A stretch of DNA of 64,000 nt from Peptostreptococcaceae bacterium VA2. Lineage in GTDB: Bacteria; Bacillota; Clostridia; Peptostreptococcales; Peptostreptococcaceae. Under the pieces are notes generated by a model. It saw nothing but the letters and a program-made list of their open reading frames with translations, was not told the DNA's origin and did no database searches. This document shows positions 1 to 8,660 of this stretch, piece after piece. Where the stretch lies: contig JMMB01000007.1 of the NCBI GenBank assembly GCA_000686145.1, positions 2,294,001-2,358,000 on the forward strand, given 5' to 3'. The first letter of the stretch is position 1; every line of letters begins with the position of its first letter. The translations under genes were made by a program, and so were the position numbers.

Positions 1-1247
1 TTAGTATCAAATATAAGTTCTATTTCTTTTCCTTCAATATATTGAGCAACTGATAAAGTTATTTCCTCTACAATATTTACTATATCATGATTTACAAGCT
101 TCAACTCATAATATCCATTATTAATTCTAGTCATGTCTATAAGGTTATTTACTAATCTCAAAAGCCTATATGAGTTTTGCCTTATTAATTTCACATGTCT
201 GCTCAAGTCTGTATTTTCATTCCAGAATATATTTTCATCATTAATATTTCTATCTATTAATTGTATTGTTCCCAAAATTATATTAAGAGGTGTTTTGAAT
301 TCATGAGACATATTTGCAAAAAATTCATTCTTTATACTTTCTAAATGCACAGTTTCTTCCAATTTTTTTCTTTGTTTTTCTTGTTCTTTTTCTTTGGTTA
401 TATCCCTAGCTGTAAATGCAAATACACTTTTTTCCTTTACTAATTTCAAATTCCATCTAAACCATTTATATTTATTATTTTTACATATTATTTTATTTTC
501 AATAACAACTACATCTTTATTATCGCTATTTAATATTTCAGATAGTTTATCTTTATGGCTCTCATGAACCAAATTTAAAATATTAGATTCTAATATTTCT
601 TGTTCACTCCATCCCAGATAGCTTGTCCAATTCTGGCCTACTGTTTTTAAATATCCATTGTTATCCATTACACCTACTATGTCCGCTGATATTTCTAAAA
701 GTAATTCAAAATCTTTTTTCATTAGTTTTGTTTTATGTATCTCACTAAGTATTTGCTCTATAGATTGTTTTATATCTATATCTTTAAATATTTCTTCAAT
801 CGGTGTACTTTGTTCTATCTTTTTTAATAAACAAATTAAAGTTGATATTGATTTTTCAGTTCCTTGGATTTCTTGTTTTGTATTTTCTTCTATAGTATTA
901 TTTTCAAATTGTAAATTATGGTCTATTATTTCAATATTATCACTTGAAACAAAAACTACATCTTTACTATAAAAATATCCGTTTGTAATTTTACTTTTTA
1001 ATTTAAATTTTCTATCTCTCATGTATAATATTAAATCTAAGTTTAGTACTTCATCTTTTTTTATACCACTTATTTTATAACTTATAGACTTATCATCTAT
1101 TTTGTTATCACTAGTTACTTGTATTTTGTCTATCTCACTTTCGCTACATTCCAGTTTATTTAAGAGTTTTTTATTGCAAAATATAATTTCGAGTTTTTTA
1201 TTTAAAATAAATATATAACTATCTATACTATCTAAAAATTGATTCAT
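1..1247 (-). CDS. PAS-domain sensor histidine kinase (3' end cut by window)
   Basis: The gene reads leftwards from an ATG at 1247 behind a GGGGG ribosome site and runs off the window edge, so about 415 residues are seen. No membrane segment is visible, so it is probably cytoplasmic. A PAS-like region begins near residue 175 (motif ADIVGVMDNNGYLKTVGQNW) and a second PAS-like fold may lie at the N-terminus (DSYIFILNKKLEII). The dimerisation box with the phospho-acceptor His is near residue 313 (NMSHEFKTPLNIILG). The ATPase domain lies mostly outside the window. No partner regulator is visible. The family is clear; the signal is unknown. Confidence 0.85.
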   Translation of the reverse strand, partial: MNQFLDSIDSYIFILNKKLEIIFCNKKLLNKLECSESEIDKIQVTSDNKIDDKSISYKISGIKKDEVLNLDLILYMRDRKFKLKSKITNGYFYSKDVVFVSSDNIEIIDHNLQFENNTIEENTKQEIQGTEKSISTLICLLKKIEQSTPIEEIFKDIDIKQSIEQILSEIHKTKLMKKDFELLLEISADIVGVMDNNGYLKTVGQNWTSYLGWSEQEILESNILNLVHESHKDKLSEILNSDNKDVVVIENKIICKNNKYKWFRWNLKLVKEKSVFAFTARDITKEKEQEKQRKKLEETVHLESIKNEFFANMSHEFKTPLNIILGTIQLIDRNINDENIFWNENTDLSRHVKLIRQNSYRLLRLVNNLIDMTRINNGYYELKLVNHDIVNIVEEITLSVAQYIEGKEIELIFDT

Positions 1248-1330
1248 AATATACCCCCGTAAACCATTCTCTTACTATAATTCTACATTTTTAGATATAT
1301 CCCTTGTTATTTTTTTATTTTATAAAAAAA

Positions 1331-1364
1331 TACCTCTTAAATAAGATAATTTATTTAAGAGGTA
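1331..1364 (-). terminator. Intrinsic terminator after the FtsX-type permease
   Basis: A perfect 14-bp inverted repeat (TACCTCTTAAATAA with a 6-nt loop) is flanked on the left by a run of A on the + strand, giving a U-tract for the minus-strand transcript. The T-rich right flank could also serve + strand transcripts. Confidence 0.85.
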
Positions 1365-1375
1365 TTCCTTTTTTG

Positions 1376-3919
1376 CTATATATTATCTCTCAACTCTTCA
1401 ACTACACTTTGTTTATTTATTTTCTTATAACATACGCAAGGCACAATTCCTGCCATTATTAATAGTATAAATATTGATACTATTATCGGCAATATTCTAA
1501 AGCTATAACTAAAGAAACTTATAGCACCTGCCATTATATCTACCCCAAAATACGTTATTGGTGTTCCAACAATTAATATGACGCTTGCTGTAATTAAACA
1601 ATAGTCTAGAGCTTCTAAAATAAGCATTTTTTTTATTTGTTTCTTAGTCATACCTATGCTCTTTAACATAGCTAATTCTTTTTTTCGAGATAAAATACTT
1701 GTAGCTATAACATTTATAAAGTTAAGTACACCTATTATGCCTACTACAAGACTAAGCCCGTATCCAACATTTTCATAGCTTTTAATCATATCATTAAATT
1801 CTCTCATATAAGTTGATTTAGCTCTATACTCAAATGATGGATTGCTAGTGCTTAATCCTTTGAAGTAATCTTCTGTTTCTTTTATATTTTTATCATTTAC
1901 ATCAAACATAGCAGTCATTACAGTATGCTCATCAGTTGTTTTTTTAAATTCTTCTGATGGTAAATACCCTGAAAATCCTAGAATAGAATATCCTGAATAT
2001 AAGTATAGAGGTAAATAATTTACCACAGCCATAACTTCATATTCTTTAGAATTTCCATCTTTAAATGGTATTTCTACTTTATCTCCTACATTTACAATAT
2101 TTCCTAATGAATAACTAGTAAATGATATTATATAGTTTCCAGTTTTAAATTTTTCATAATCAAATTTACCTTGAACTACAAACTTATCAAGAAGTTTATA
2201 TAGTCCTTCATCTATTCCATAATAATCTGCTGATATTTTTTTATTTTTTTTCATTCTGTTAACTAAATCTATATCATACTGTTCTTTTTCATTAGATTCA
2301 AAATACTTATCTATATTATCTTGCATTGAATGTGTAAATGGTATTTCAAAATCGTACATCTGATCACCAGCTCTACAATAGATTTTATTTACAGTTTTAA
2401 CACCTTTTCTACTTTCTATTTCCTTACATAAATCTTCAGTAACTGCATCCAAATGTCCTTCAAAAGCTTTCGCTCTATAAAAACTTGTATCTCCTATTGT
2501 AAAATCAGTACCTATGAAGTCTTTCAGATACTTATCACTGTCAAATCCAGATACTATTGTATATACAGTATTTAAAACTATTATACTAAGTGATAAAGAT
2601 GCTATAACTATTATTGCCTTACTTTTATTTCTAAATATATTAGAAATAGCCATTTTATGAATCTTTGCTCCGTTAGAAGATTTCTTAAATTTCTTTTTAG
2701 ATACTGTATTTACTCCACTATATCTTACAGCTTCAATTGGCAATGTTTTTGACGCTATTTTAGCTGGTTTGTAAGCACTTATAATAGCTGTTATCAATGA
2801 AAATATAGAAGAACCTACAAATATTATTGGACTTGCAGAAATTTTTATAAATTCTATTGTTGTGTTGCCTATAACTAATGGAGCCAAAATCACCCCTGCT
2901 ATATATCCTAAAATCAAACCAATTGGTATCCCTATAATAGCCAATATTAATGCTTGTTTTATTACTATTTTTTTTATTTGTTTTTTGGTAGAGCCTATTG
3001 TTCTTAGCAAACCATAAAATTTAGTATCTTTTACTACACTTATATAAAATATATTATATATTATTAAATAGCCTGCTAATCCTATAATTCCAAGTAGTGA
3101 AATAGCCGCTATTATAGGCCCTGTTTCTCCAGACATATTAGTACTAGCATAAGCCCAGTTTATTCCTATATCTATATTTTTACTGTCATATCCACTTTCT
3201 TTTATTATTTTTAATAATTTACCTTCTATATCAAATGAATTAGAAAAATTAACTCCTAAATCTATTAGTCCCCATTTTTGCTTTTGTTTTTTGAGTTCAT
3301 TTTCATTTATACCTTTAAGGCTATTATTTAAAAATTCTTTTGATATGTATACTCTACTTGCATTACTTACAGTATCACCTTTATATATTCCACTTACTAT
3401 AAAGTCCTTATTATAAGTTTTTTCATTTATTTTATAAGTTAAATTTATTTGTTGGTTTATTTCATGTGGTTTTTTCAACATATCAAGTACAAATGTATCA
3501 ACTAATATTTCATTTTCTTTATCAGGCACATCTCCTTTAATTGGAGTTGAAAAACAAGCATCTACATATTTTCTATCACCATAATTAATTTCAATTGACC
3601 TTTTTGCAAATTCTTTATTTTCTACATCCCCAAGAAATACACATGATACGTATTCTTTTATTAATTTGTGTTCTTTTATTTTCTGATATTCTGCCTTAGT
3701 TAAGTCCTTAAATCTACCGTGACAAGTATTTCCAGATGCTCTCATTTTACTATATTCAGTTGACTTTAAATTACTCATACCTACAGTAAATAGTGATGTG
3801 AAAAGTAATGTTGTAAGTGCTATTGAAATAATTGCAAATATATTTCTACTTTTATTTGATTTAAAAGATTTTTTAGATATTCTATTTATTATTTCTTTAT
3901 TAGTATTTCCTATCATCAC
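1376..3919 (-). CDS. ABC transporter permease, FtsX/MacB superfamily
   Basis: An 847-residue membrane protein with the layout of two-module FtsX-like permeases: an N-terminal membrane segment near residues 27-48, an extracytoplasmic domain, three membrane segments (about 265-395), then a second set with a long external domain (about 460-720) and three more C-terminal segments. Both FtsX cores end in the typical loop LLRTIGSTKKQIKK and MLKSIGMTKKQIKK. It overlaps the ATPase gene 3916-4596 by 4 bases, so they are translationally coupled and form one exporter. The two-component system at 4741-6454 lies just upstream in the same orientation, as in Vex/VncRS-like peptide or antibiotic-response modules. 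The substrate is not known. Confidence 0.88.
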   Translation of the reverse strand: MMIGNTNKEIINRISKKSFKSNKSRNIFAIISIALTTLLFTSLFTVGMSNLKSTEYSKMRASGNTCHGRFKDLTKAEYQKIKEHKLIKEYVSCVFLGDVENKEFAKRSIEINYGDRKYVDACFSTPIKGDVPDKENEILVDTFVLDMLKKPHEINQQINLTYKINEKTYNKDFIVSGIYKGDTVSNASRVYISKEFLNNSLKGINENELKKQKQKWGLIDLGVNFSNSFDIEGKLLKIIKESGYDSKNIDIGINWAYASTNMSGETGPIIAAISLLGIIGLAGYLIIYNIFYISVVKDTKFYGLLRTIGSTKKQIKKIVIKQALILAIIGIPIGLILGYIAGVILAPLVIGNTTIEFIKISASPIIFVGSSIFSLITAIISAYKPAKIASKTLPIEAVRYSGVNTVSKKKFKKSSNGAKIHKMAISNIFRNKSKAIIVIASLSLSIIVLNTVYTIVSGFDSDKYLKDFIGTDFTIGDTSFYRAKAFEGHLDAVTEDLCKEIESRKGVKTVNKIYCRAGDQMYDFEIPFTHSMQDNIDKYFESNEKEQYDIDLVNRMKKNKKISADYYGIDEGLYKLLDKFVVQGKFDYEKFKTGNYIISFTSYSLGNIVNVGDKVEIPFKDGNSKEYEVMAVVNYLPLYLYSGYSILGFSGYLPSEEFKKTTDEHTVMTAMFDVNDKNIKETEDYFKGLSTSNPSFEYRAKSTYMREFNDMIKSYENVGYGLSLVVGIIGVLNFINVIATSILSRKKELAMLKSIGMTKKQIKKMLILEALDYCLITASVILIVGTPITYFGVDIMAGAISFFSYSFRILPIIVSIFILLIMAGIVPCVCYKKINKQSVVEELRDNI

Positions 3920-4596
3920 TTACTCACCACCCCAGACACTATCTTTCCATCTTCAATTCTTATTATTCTATCACTCATTTGGGCAATTTCTTCATTGTGA
4001 GTAATCATAACTATAGTTTGGTCAAATCTTTCACTCATAGTTTTTAAAAGTCCAACTACATCTTGGCTTGTCTTACTATCTAAGTTACCTGTTGGTTCAT
4101 CTGCAAGTATTATACTTGGCTTAGTAGCTAAAGCTCTAGCTATTGCAACTCTCTGTTGTTGACCACCTGATAGATTGTTTGGTAAGTTATTTATTTTATC
4201 TTTTAAACCAAGTGTGTTTATAACAGTATCTACATAATCATTATCAATCTTATTTCCATCAAGTTCTATTGGAAGAACTATATTTTCATATACATTTAAG
4301 ATTGGTATTAAATTAAATTGTTGAAATACAAACCCTATTTCTCTACGCCTAAAAATAGTAAGTTCATCATCATTTAGCTTAAATATATCATTGCCACTTA
4401 TAGTCACACTTCCCTCACTAGCCACATCAAGCCCACCTATCATATGTAGTAGTGTACTTTTACCACTTCCAGAAGTTCCAACAATCGAAACAAACTCACC
4501 TTTTTGAACTTCAAAATCTATTCCGTCTAGTGCTTTTACAAGATTTTCATCTTTTCCATAATATTTTTTTAAATTCTTAGCTTGTACTATTAACAT
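3916..4596 (-). CDS. ABC transporter ATP-binding protein (MacB/LolD type)
   Basis: A 226-residue ATPase with Walker A GTSGSGKST, Q-loop VFQQFNLIP, signature LSGGQQQR, Walker B ILADEPTGNLD and the switch His in ITHNEE. The frame is open 14 codons further upstream, but I place the start at 4596 because the sequence AGGGGGAAAAAG directly before this ATG is a ribosome site. The stop overlaps the start of the FtsX permease. The family powers mechanotransmission exporters and does not itself transport through its permease. Regulation by the adjacent two-component system is inferred from position. Confidence 0.9.
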   Translation of the reverse strand: MLIVQAKNLKKYYGKDENLVKALDGIDFEVQKGEFVSIVGTSGSGKSTLLHMIGGLDVASEGSVTISGNDIFKLNDDELTIFRRREIGFVFQQFNLIPILNVYENIVLPIELDGNKIDNDYVDTVINTLGLKDKINNLPNNLSGGQQQRVAIARALATKPSIILADEPTGNLDSKTSQDVVGLLKTMSERFDQTIVMITHNEEIAQMSDRIIRIEDGKIVSGVVSK

Positions 4597-4680
4597 CTTT
4601 TTCCCCCTAAAGTTTCTGCATATCAAAAGTTTTATCAATTTCCTATGTTATAAATATATCAATTAATTCTAACAAACTAC

Positions 4681-4705
4681 TGTCTCAAATATAACAGTTA
4701 TGACA
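4681..4705. promoter_or_regulatory. Possible response-regulator site before the ABC exporter genes
   Basis: The 144-bp gap between the kinase stop and the ATPase start holds the palindrome ATAACAGTTAT inside a wider TGTC...GACA inverted pair. This could be an operator for the neighbouring OmpR-family regulator. The support is only position and symmetry. Confidence 0.25.
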
Positions 4706-4740
4706 CATTTATATTAAATTGATAAATACAATTAATATTT

Positions 4741-5766
4741 TCAACTCGGTAAATATATAGAGAAATTAGAACCTTGTCCAATTTGAGATTCTACTTTTAT
4801 GTAACCACCTTGCTTAGAAATTATTGTTCTTGCAAGATATAGCCCTACACCTACGCCTTCATGTTGCTTTGCGTTTTTGCATCTATAAAACCTTTTAAAA
4901 ATATTGTTTATTTCACTTTCTTCTATCCCAATTCCATGGTCTTTTATGTCTATTCTTTTAAATAATTCATAGCTTTTTATACATATTTCAATTTTCGAGT
5001 TTTCCATACTGTATTTTATAGCATTTTCTAAAACATTTACAATAGCTTCTATTGTCCACTTGCTATCATAGTTTGCACTTATATTTTTATCTACATCTAC
5101 TTTTATCTCGATATTTTTCTTATCTGCATTTAAATAAACTTCTTGTACGCTTTTATATATAGTTTTATATATTTTTGAGTTACTTTTGCTTAGCTCAATT
5201 ACTCCACTTTCTAGTCTAGACATCTTTATTAAAGATTGAATTAAAAAATTAAGTCTTTCTGATTGTTTTTTTATGTCATAAACCATCATTTTACTATTTT
5301 CATCTATATTTTTATTTTCTAGTATAAGCTGACTGTACAAAAGTATATTTGATATAGGAGTTTTAGTTTGATGTGATATATCTCCTACTAAAGTTTTTAT
5401 TTTATTCCTTTCTTTTTCTATAATTTCTTTGCTTGCTTTATTTATTTTCACATATCTGTGTATTTTATTTTCAAATGAAGACAATATATTATCCGCATAT
5501 CCTGTAACCATGCTTTCTTCATTTATAGCGCTACTTACTATATTTTCTAGATTATTTATAACTTTAACTAATTGCTTTTTTATAGTATAAACAAACATAA
5601 TTCCCATAATCATCACTAAAATAACAAAAACAAAACTTGCACTTATAGTTATACCTATCCCACTCATTTGTGAAAAAGTTATAAAAGACATAAAAATTAT
5701 TGATATTAATGCTAACATACACAAAAAATTTAAATATATTTTGTTAAAATAGCTATTATTAATCAT
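4741..5766 (-). CDS. Sensor histidine kinase paired with the FtsX exporter
   Basis: A 341-residue kinase with two N-terminal membrane segments (about 12-33 and 38-62) and almost no external loop, a linker, the His box GDISHQTKTPISN and ATPase motifs (N box VLENAIKY, G1 DHGIGI, G2 GVGVGLYLAR). The HQTKTP box and tiny sensor recall VncS-like kinases. An open frame extends to 5784, but the ATG at 5766 has AGAGGTG eight bases upstream and overlaps the regulator stop codon, so it is preferred. It probably senses through the membrane or through the transporter; that is inference. Confidence 0.87.
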   Translation of the reverse strand: MINNSYFNKIYLNFLCMLALISIIFMSFITFSQMSGIGITISASFVFVILVMIMGIMFVYTIKKQLVKVINNLENIVSSAINEESMVTGYADNILSSFENKIHRYVKINKASKEIIEKERNKIKTLVGDISHQTKTPISNILLYSQLILENKNIDENSKMMVYDIKKQSERLNFLIQSLIKMSRLESGVIELSKSNSKIYKTIYKSVQEVYLNADKKNIEIKVDVDKNISANYDSKWTIEAIVNVLENAIKYSMENSKIEICIKSYELFKRIDIKDHGIGIEESEINNIFKRFYRCKNAKQHEGVGVGLYLARTIISKQGGYIKVESQIGQGSNFSIYLPS

Positions 5767-6454
5767 TTTTTGCACCTCTAACAAAACTGTATCCTATTCC
5801 ATATACAGTTTTTATATATTTATGATTCAAGTTTTTATCTTCTATTTTTTGCCTTAATCTTTTTATGCTAACTGTTAATGCATTTTCATCTACATACTCT
5901 CCTCCATCACTCCATACACTATCAATTAATTGTTCTCTTGTTAATACCTGGCCTTTATTGCTTAATAATATTTTAAGTAGTTTAACTTCTGTTTTGCTTA
6001 AAGTTATTTGTTCGCTGTCTTTAGTGAATTTCATTTTATCAAAATCAAATACCATGTTATCTACAGTAAATGCATTGCTAATAATATTATCTAATCGCCT
6101 TAGTGCAACCATAACCCTAGCTCTTAAAATCATCAAGCTAAACGGCTTTGTTATATAGTCATCAGCCCCTAATTGTAGACCCGTCACTACATCTATTTCC
6201 ATGTCACAAGCTGTTAAAAATATAATAGAAACATTAGAGTTTTTTCTTATTTCTTTACACAAATCAAACCCACTTCCATCAGGTAAATTCACATCTAATA
6301 TTATTAAATCAATATTATTTTCATTAAATATTTTTCTTCCCTCATTTATATCAAATGCTTGTTTTATATTTATATCATCTTGCTTAAGAGTAAGCATTAT
6401 CCCTTTATTTAAGGTTATATCATCTTCAATTATAAGTATTGTTTTTTTATTCAT
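5759..6454 (-). CDS. OmpR/PhoB-family response regulator
   Basis: A 231-residue regulator: receiver domain with phospho-acceptor Asp in LIILDVNLPDGSG, conserved Thr (FLTA) and Lys (ITKPF), then a winged-helix DNA-binding domain with the TVYGIGYSF end. Its start has a GTGAGGGGAAAT ribosome site. It is the first gene of a leftward series regulator, kinase, ATPase and permease, and likely controls the exporter genes. Confidence 0.92.
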   Translation of the reverse strand: MNKKTILIIEDDITLNKGIMLTLKQDDINIKQAFDINEGRKIFNENNIDLIILDVNLPDGSGFDLCKEIRKNSNVSIIFLTACDMEIDVVTGLQLGADDYITKPFSLMILRARVMVALRRLDNIISNAFTVDNMVFDFDKMKFTKDSEQITLSKTEVKLLKILLSNKGQVLTREQLIDSVWSDGGEYVDENALTVSIKRLRQKIEDKNLNHKYIKTVYGIGYSFVRGAKND

Positions 6455-6661
6455 AAATATTTCCCCTCACTTACCTTTTGATAAACTTAATTTTCTAAAA
6501 ATAGTTTTTATGGTATAAATTAACATAAATAAGTCATAAACATTTTAACATACAAAAAAAATAAAATATACAAAGAAAGGCTTCTCTTAAAATAGCTTAT
6601 AAAATTTATTAAATAAAGTTCTTTCCTTTTTCTACACACTATTAATATTTTGTATAAAAAA

Positions 6662-6691
6662 AGCTCTGTCAATTTATATATTGATAGAGCT
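6662..6691 (-). terminator. Intrinsic terminator after the heptad-repeat protein
   Basis: A 12-bp stem (AGCTCTGTCAAT / ATTGATAGAGCT, one G-U pair) with a 6-nt loop is followed on the minus strand by a U-run (A-run at 6655-6661 on +). It closes the MMPL operon. Confidence 0.8.
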
Positions 6692-6700
6692 AATAATTAG

Positions 6701-8569
6701 TTATTCATTTATCTTCATTATAAACTTAACACTACCATCCATATCTTTGCTTATGCCTGAGAAGTTATTATATTCTTTAGATAATCTTACAATTTCATCT
6801 TTTACATCTACTAATCCTTCTATATCAGATAACTTTGTATTTCCTTCTTTATAAAGTTTATCTAAACCTTCACTTTTTAGTTTATTAACTCCTTTGTACA
6901 AGTCATTACTTCCTTTTGCTAAGTCATTAGTTCCTTTTAATAATTTACTTGAATTAGTATTTAATTCTTTAGTTCCACTTACTAACGTCTTTCCACCTTC
7001 AGTTAATTGATTTGCGCCTTTATTTAATTCATCAGTTCCTGCTACTAGTTTTTGGCTTCCATTTTCTAATGAACTAGTTGCTTGCGATAGTTTTTTAGAG
7101 CTACTGCTAAGCGTTGAACCTGCATCTACTAATGAATTAAAATTAGAATAGAAACTAGATGAACCTGAACTTAATTTACCTAATCCAGCACTTAAACTAT
7201 TCGCTCCACTCACTGCACTACTCATTCCACTTTTTAAGCTACTAAGGCCATTTCTTTGTCCTTGTGATACTTGACTTAAAGACCCTGACATCGCTCTTAA
7301 TTGTCCTGCAGCTTCAGGATTAGTTTCATCTAATGTACTTGCTACGTTATTTAAGTTTACTGCTACTTTATCTATACTTCCAGTAGATGCTATTAATGAA
7401 TCAACTCCGCCCGCTCCACTACTTAGACCTGATTGAAGTGCATTTGCTCCTTCATTAGCACTTGCTATACCATTATGGATACCTGAGTATGCTTGATAAA
7501 GTTTATTTGTGCTACCTACAAAAGAGTCAACTCCATTTGAAAACTTACCTTGTGACTCATTTAATTGTCCAAGCCCACTACTAATGCTCTTTGCACCTTG
7601 ATTTAGTGTTGGAGTAGCCTTACTTAATTTACTTATTCCATTGTTTATGTCGTTTGAGCCTTTATCTAATGATTTAACTCCTTTATCAAATTTATCAAAA
7701 TTTGAGTTTAGTTCATTATTTCCATCTAATAATTTTTTAGAACCATTTAAAAGTTCATCTCCACCTTTTTTTAACTTATCTAGAGCTTCTGATAAATCAC
7801 TTAATGTTGAATTTTCATCAATTCCTTTAAGCTCTGGTAGTTGTGGTGTAGCCATTATCATTATGCTTGGCATTTCAAAGTTTGTAGTTTTTCCTTCTAT
7901 TACTAATTTATCTTCTAATTTTAAATATTTTTCTACATCAGTACTTACATCTATTGATTCTTTTAATCCTGGGAAAGATGCAAAAGTTACACTACAATTT
8001 TTACCGTCATCTACTAATTCTCCACTATTAATCTTTATATTTTTAAAGTTATCTCTTTGTAATAATACCTCTGTTGCTGTTAAAAAAGGAACATACATTT
8101 CTTTGTTTTCACCATCTATTTTACACGTTCTTTTTTCTTTATTTTTTAAATCTACAGTTATTTTGAAGTTACCTGTTTTTCCTTTCATATCTTTTGGTGT
8201 AGTTTCTTTACCGTTTAATTGGTATTTTATATCTACGTCAATTGGAAGTTGTTTTTTACTGTCTCCCTTATAATATAAGTCTTCCTTATCTACATTCCAA
8301 TTTACATTGCTTCCATCTATTATAGGTTTTTCATCACCTTTTACATTAGTTATATTCTTTAAATTACTAACATCTTTAAATTTTCCTAGCTTTTCATCTG
8401 AGTTTATCCATGTTGAAACTATACGTTTTTCAACATCTCCATTATTCTTTAATACTACATATACACTCTCATCTTTTTTCATATCAGCAAATGCAAATCC
8501 TGTGTTTAAAAACAGCATTAATGTAGTTAATGTAGCTATTGATTTTTTAGGTAAATTAATTCTTTTCAT
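6701..8569 (-). CDS. Secreted coiled protein with Leu-x-x-Gly heptad repeats
   Basis: A 622-residue protein with an N-terminal signal peptide (hydrophobic residues 12-28, ending near GFAFA). Residues about 30-250 form a beta-rich domain. From about 260 to 580 the sequence is a long run of seven-residue repeats with Leu and Gly at fixed positions (for example SKKLLDGNNEL, NKGANQLTEG, TKELNTN), the xxxLxxG heptad family (TIGR03057), also seen in YhgE/Pip-like proteins. No C-terminal membrane segment is seen. It lies 91 bp after the MMPL gene in the same direction, and such pairs recur in Firmicutes, suggesting a periplasm-like or wall-spanning partner of the transporter. The molecular role is not known. 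Confidence 0.75.
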   Translation of the reverse strand: MKRINLPKKSIATLTTLMLFLNTGFAFADMKKDESVYVVLKNNGDVEKRIVSTWINSDEKLGKFKDVSNLKNITNVKGDEKPIIDGSNVNWNVDKEDLYYKGDSKKQLPIDVDIKYQLNGKETTPKDMKGKTGNFKITVDLKNKEKRTCKIDGENKEMYVPFLTATEVLLQRDNFKNIKINSGELVDDGKNCSVTFASFPGLKESIDVSTDVEKYLKLEDKLVIEGKTTNFEMPSIMIMATPQLPELKGIDENSTLSDLSEALDKLKKGGDELLNGSKKLLDGNNELNSNFDKFDKGVKSLDKGSNDINNGISKLSKATPTLNQGAKSISSGLGQLNESQGKFSNGVDSFVGSTNKLYQAYSGIHNGIASANEGANALQSGLSSGAGGVDSLIASTGSIDKVAVNLNNVASTLDETNPEAAGQLRAMSGSLSQVSQGQRNGLSSLKSGMSSAVSGANSLSAGLGKLSSGSSSFYSNFNSLVDAGSTLSSSSKKLSQATSSLENGSQKLVAGTDELNKGANQLTEGGKTLVSGTKELNTNSSKLLKGTNDLAKGSNDLYKGVNKLKSEGLDKLYKEGNTKLSDIEGLVDVKDEIVRLSKEYNNFSGISKDMDGSVKFIMKINE

Positions 8570-8614
8570 CTTATATTTCTCCCCTTGTTATATAAAATTA
8601 AAATTTATAATACT

Positions 8615-8649
8615 AAGCTAAATTGTTATATATCTTAATAATTTAGCTT
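8615..8649 (-). other. Intercistronic hairpin between MMPL gene and repeat-protein gene
   Basis: A perfect 10-bp inverted repeat (AAGCTAAATT / AATTTAGCTT) with a 15-nt loop sits in the 91-bp gap. There is no clear U-tract on the minus strand, so it is more likely an mRNA-stabilising or partial attenuation element than a full terminator. Confidence 0.4.
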
Positions 8650-8660
8650 TTAGTTTATAG

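Noticed and set aside
658-972. 104-codon plus-strand frame inside the left-edge kinase gene
   Set aside because: Antisense shadow of the histidine kinase; low-complexity Ser/Ile-rich translation and no ribosome site. Many similar antisense frames across the window were dropped for the same reason.
4597-4638. Upstream in-frame start of the ABC ATPase
   Set aside because: The extra 14 codons translate the ribosome site itself and do not fit the family N-terminus.
8615-8649. Hairpin read as the MMPL gene terminator
   Set aside because: It lacks a U-tract on the minus strand; listed only as an intercistronic hairpin.
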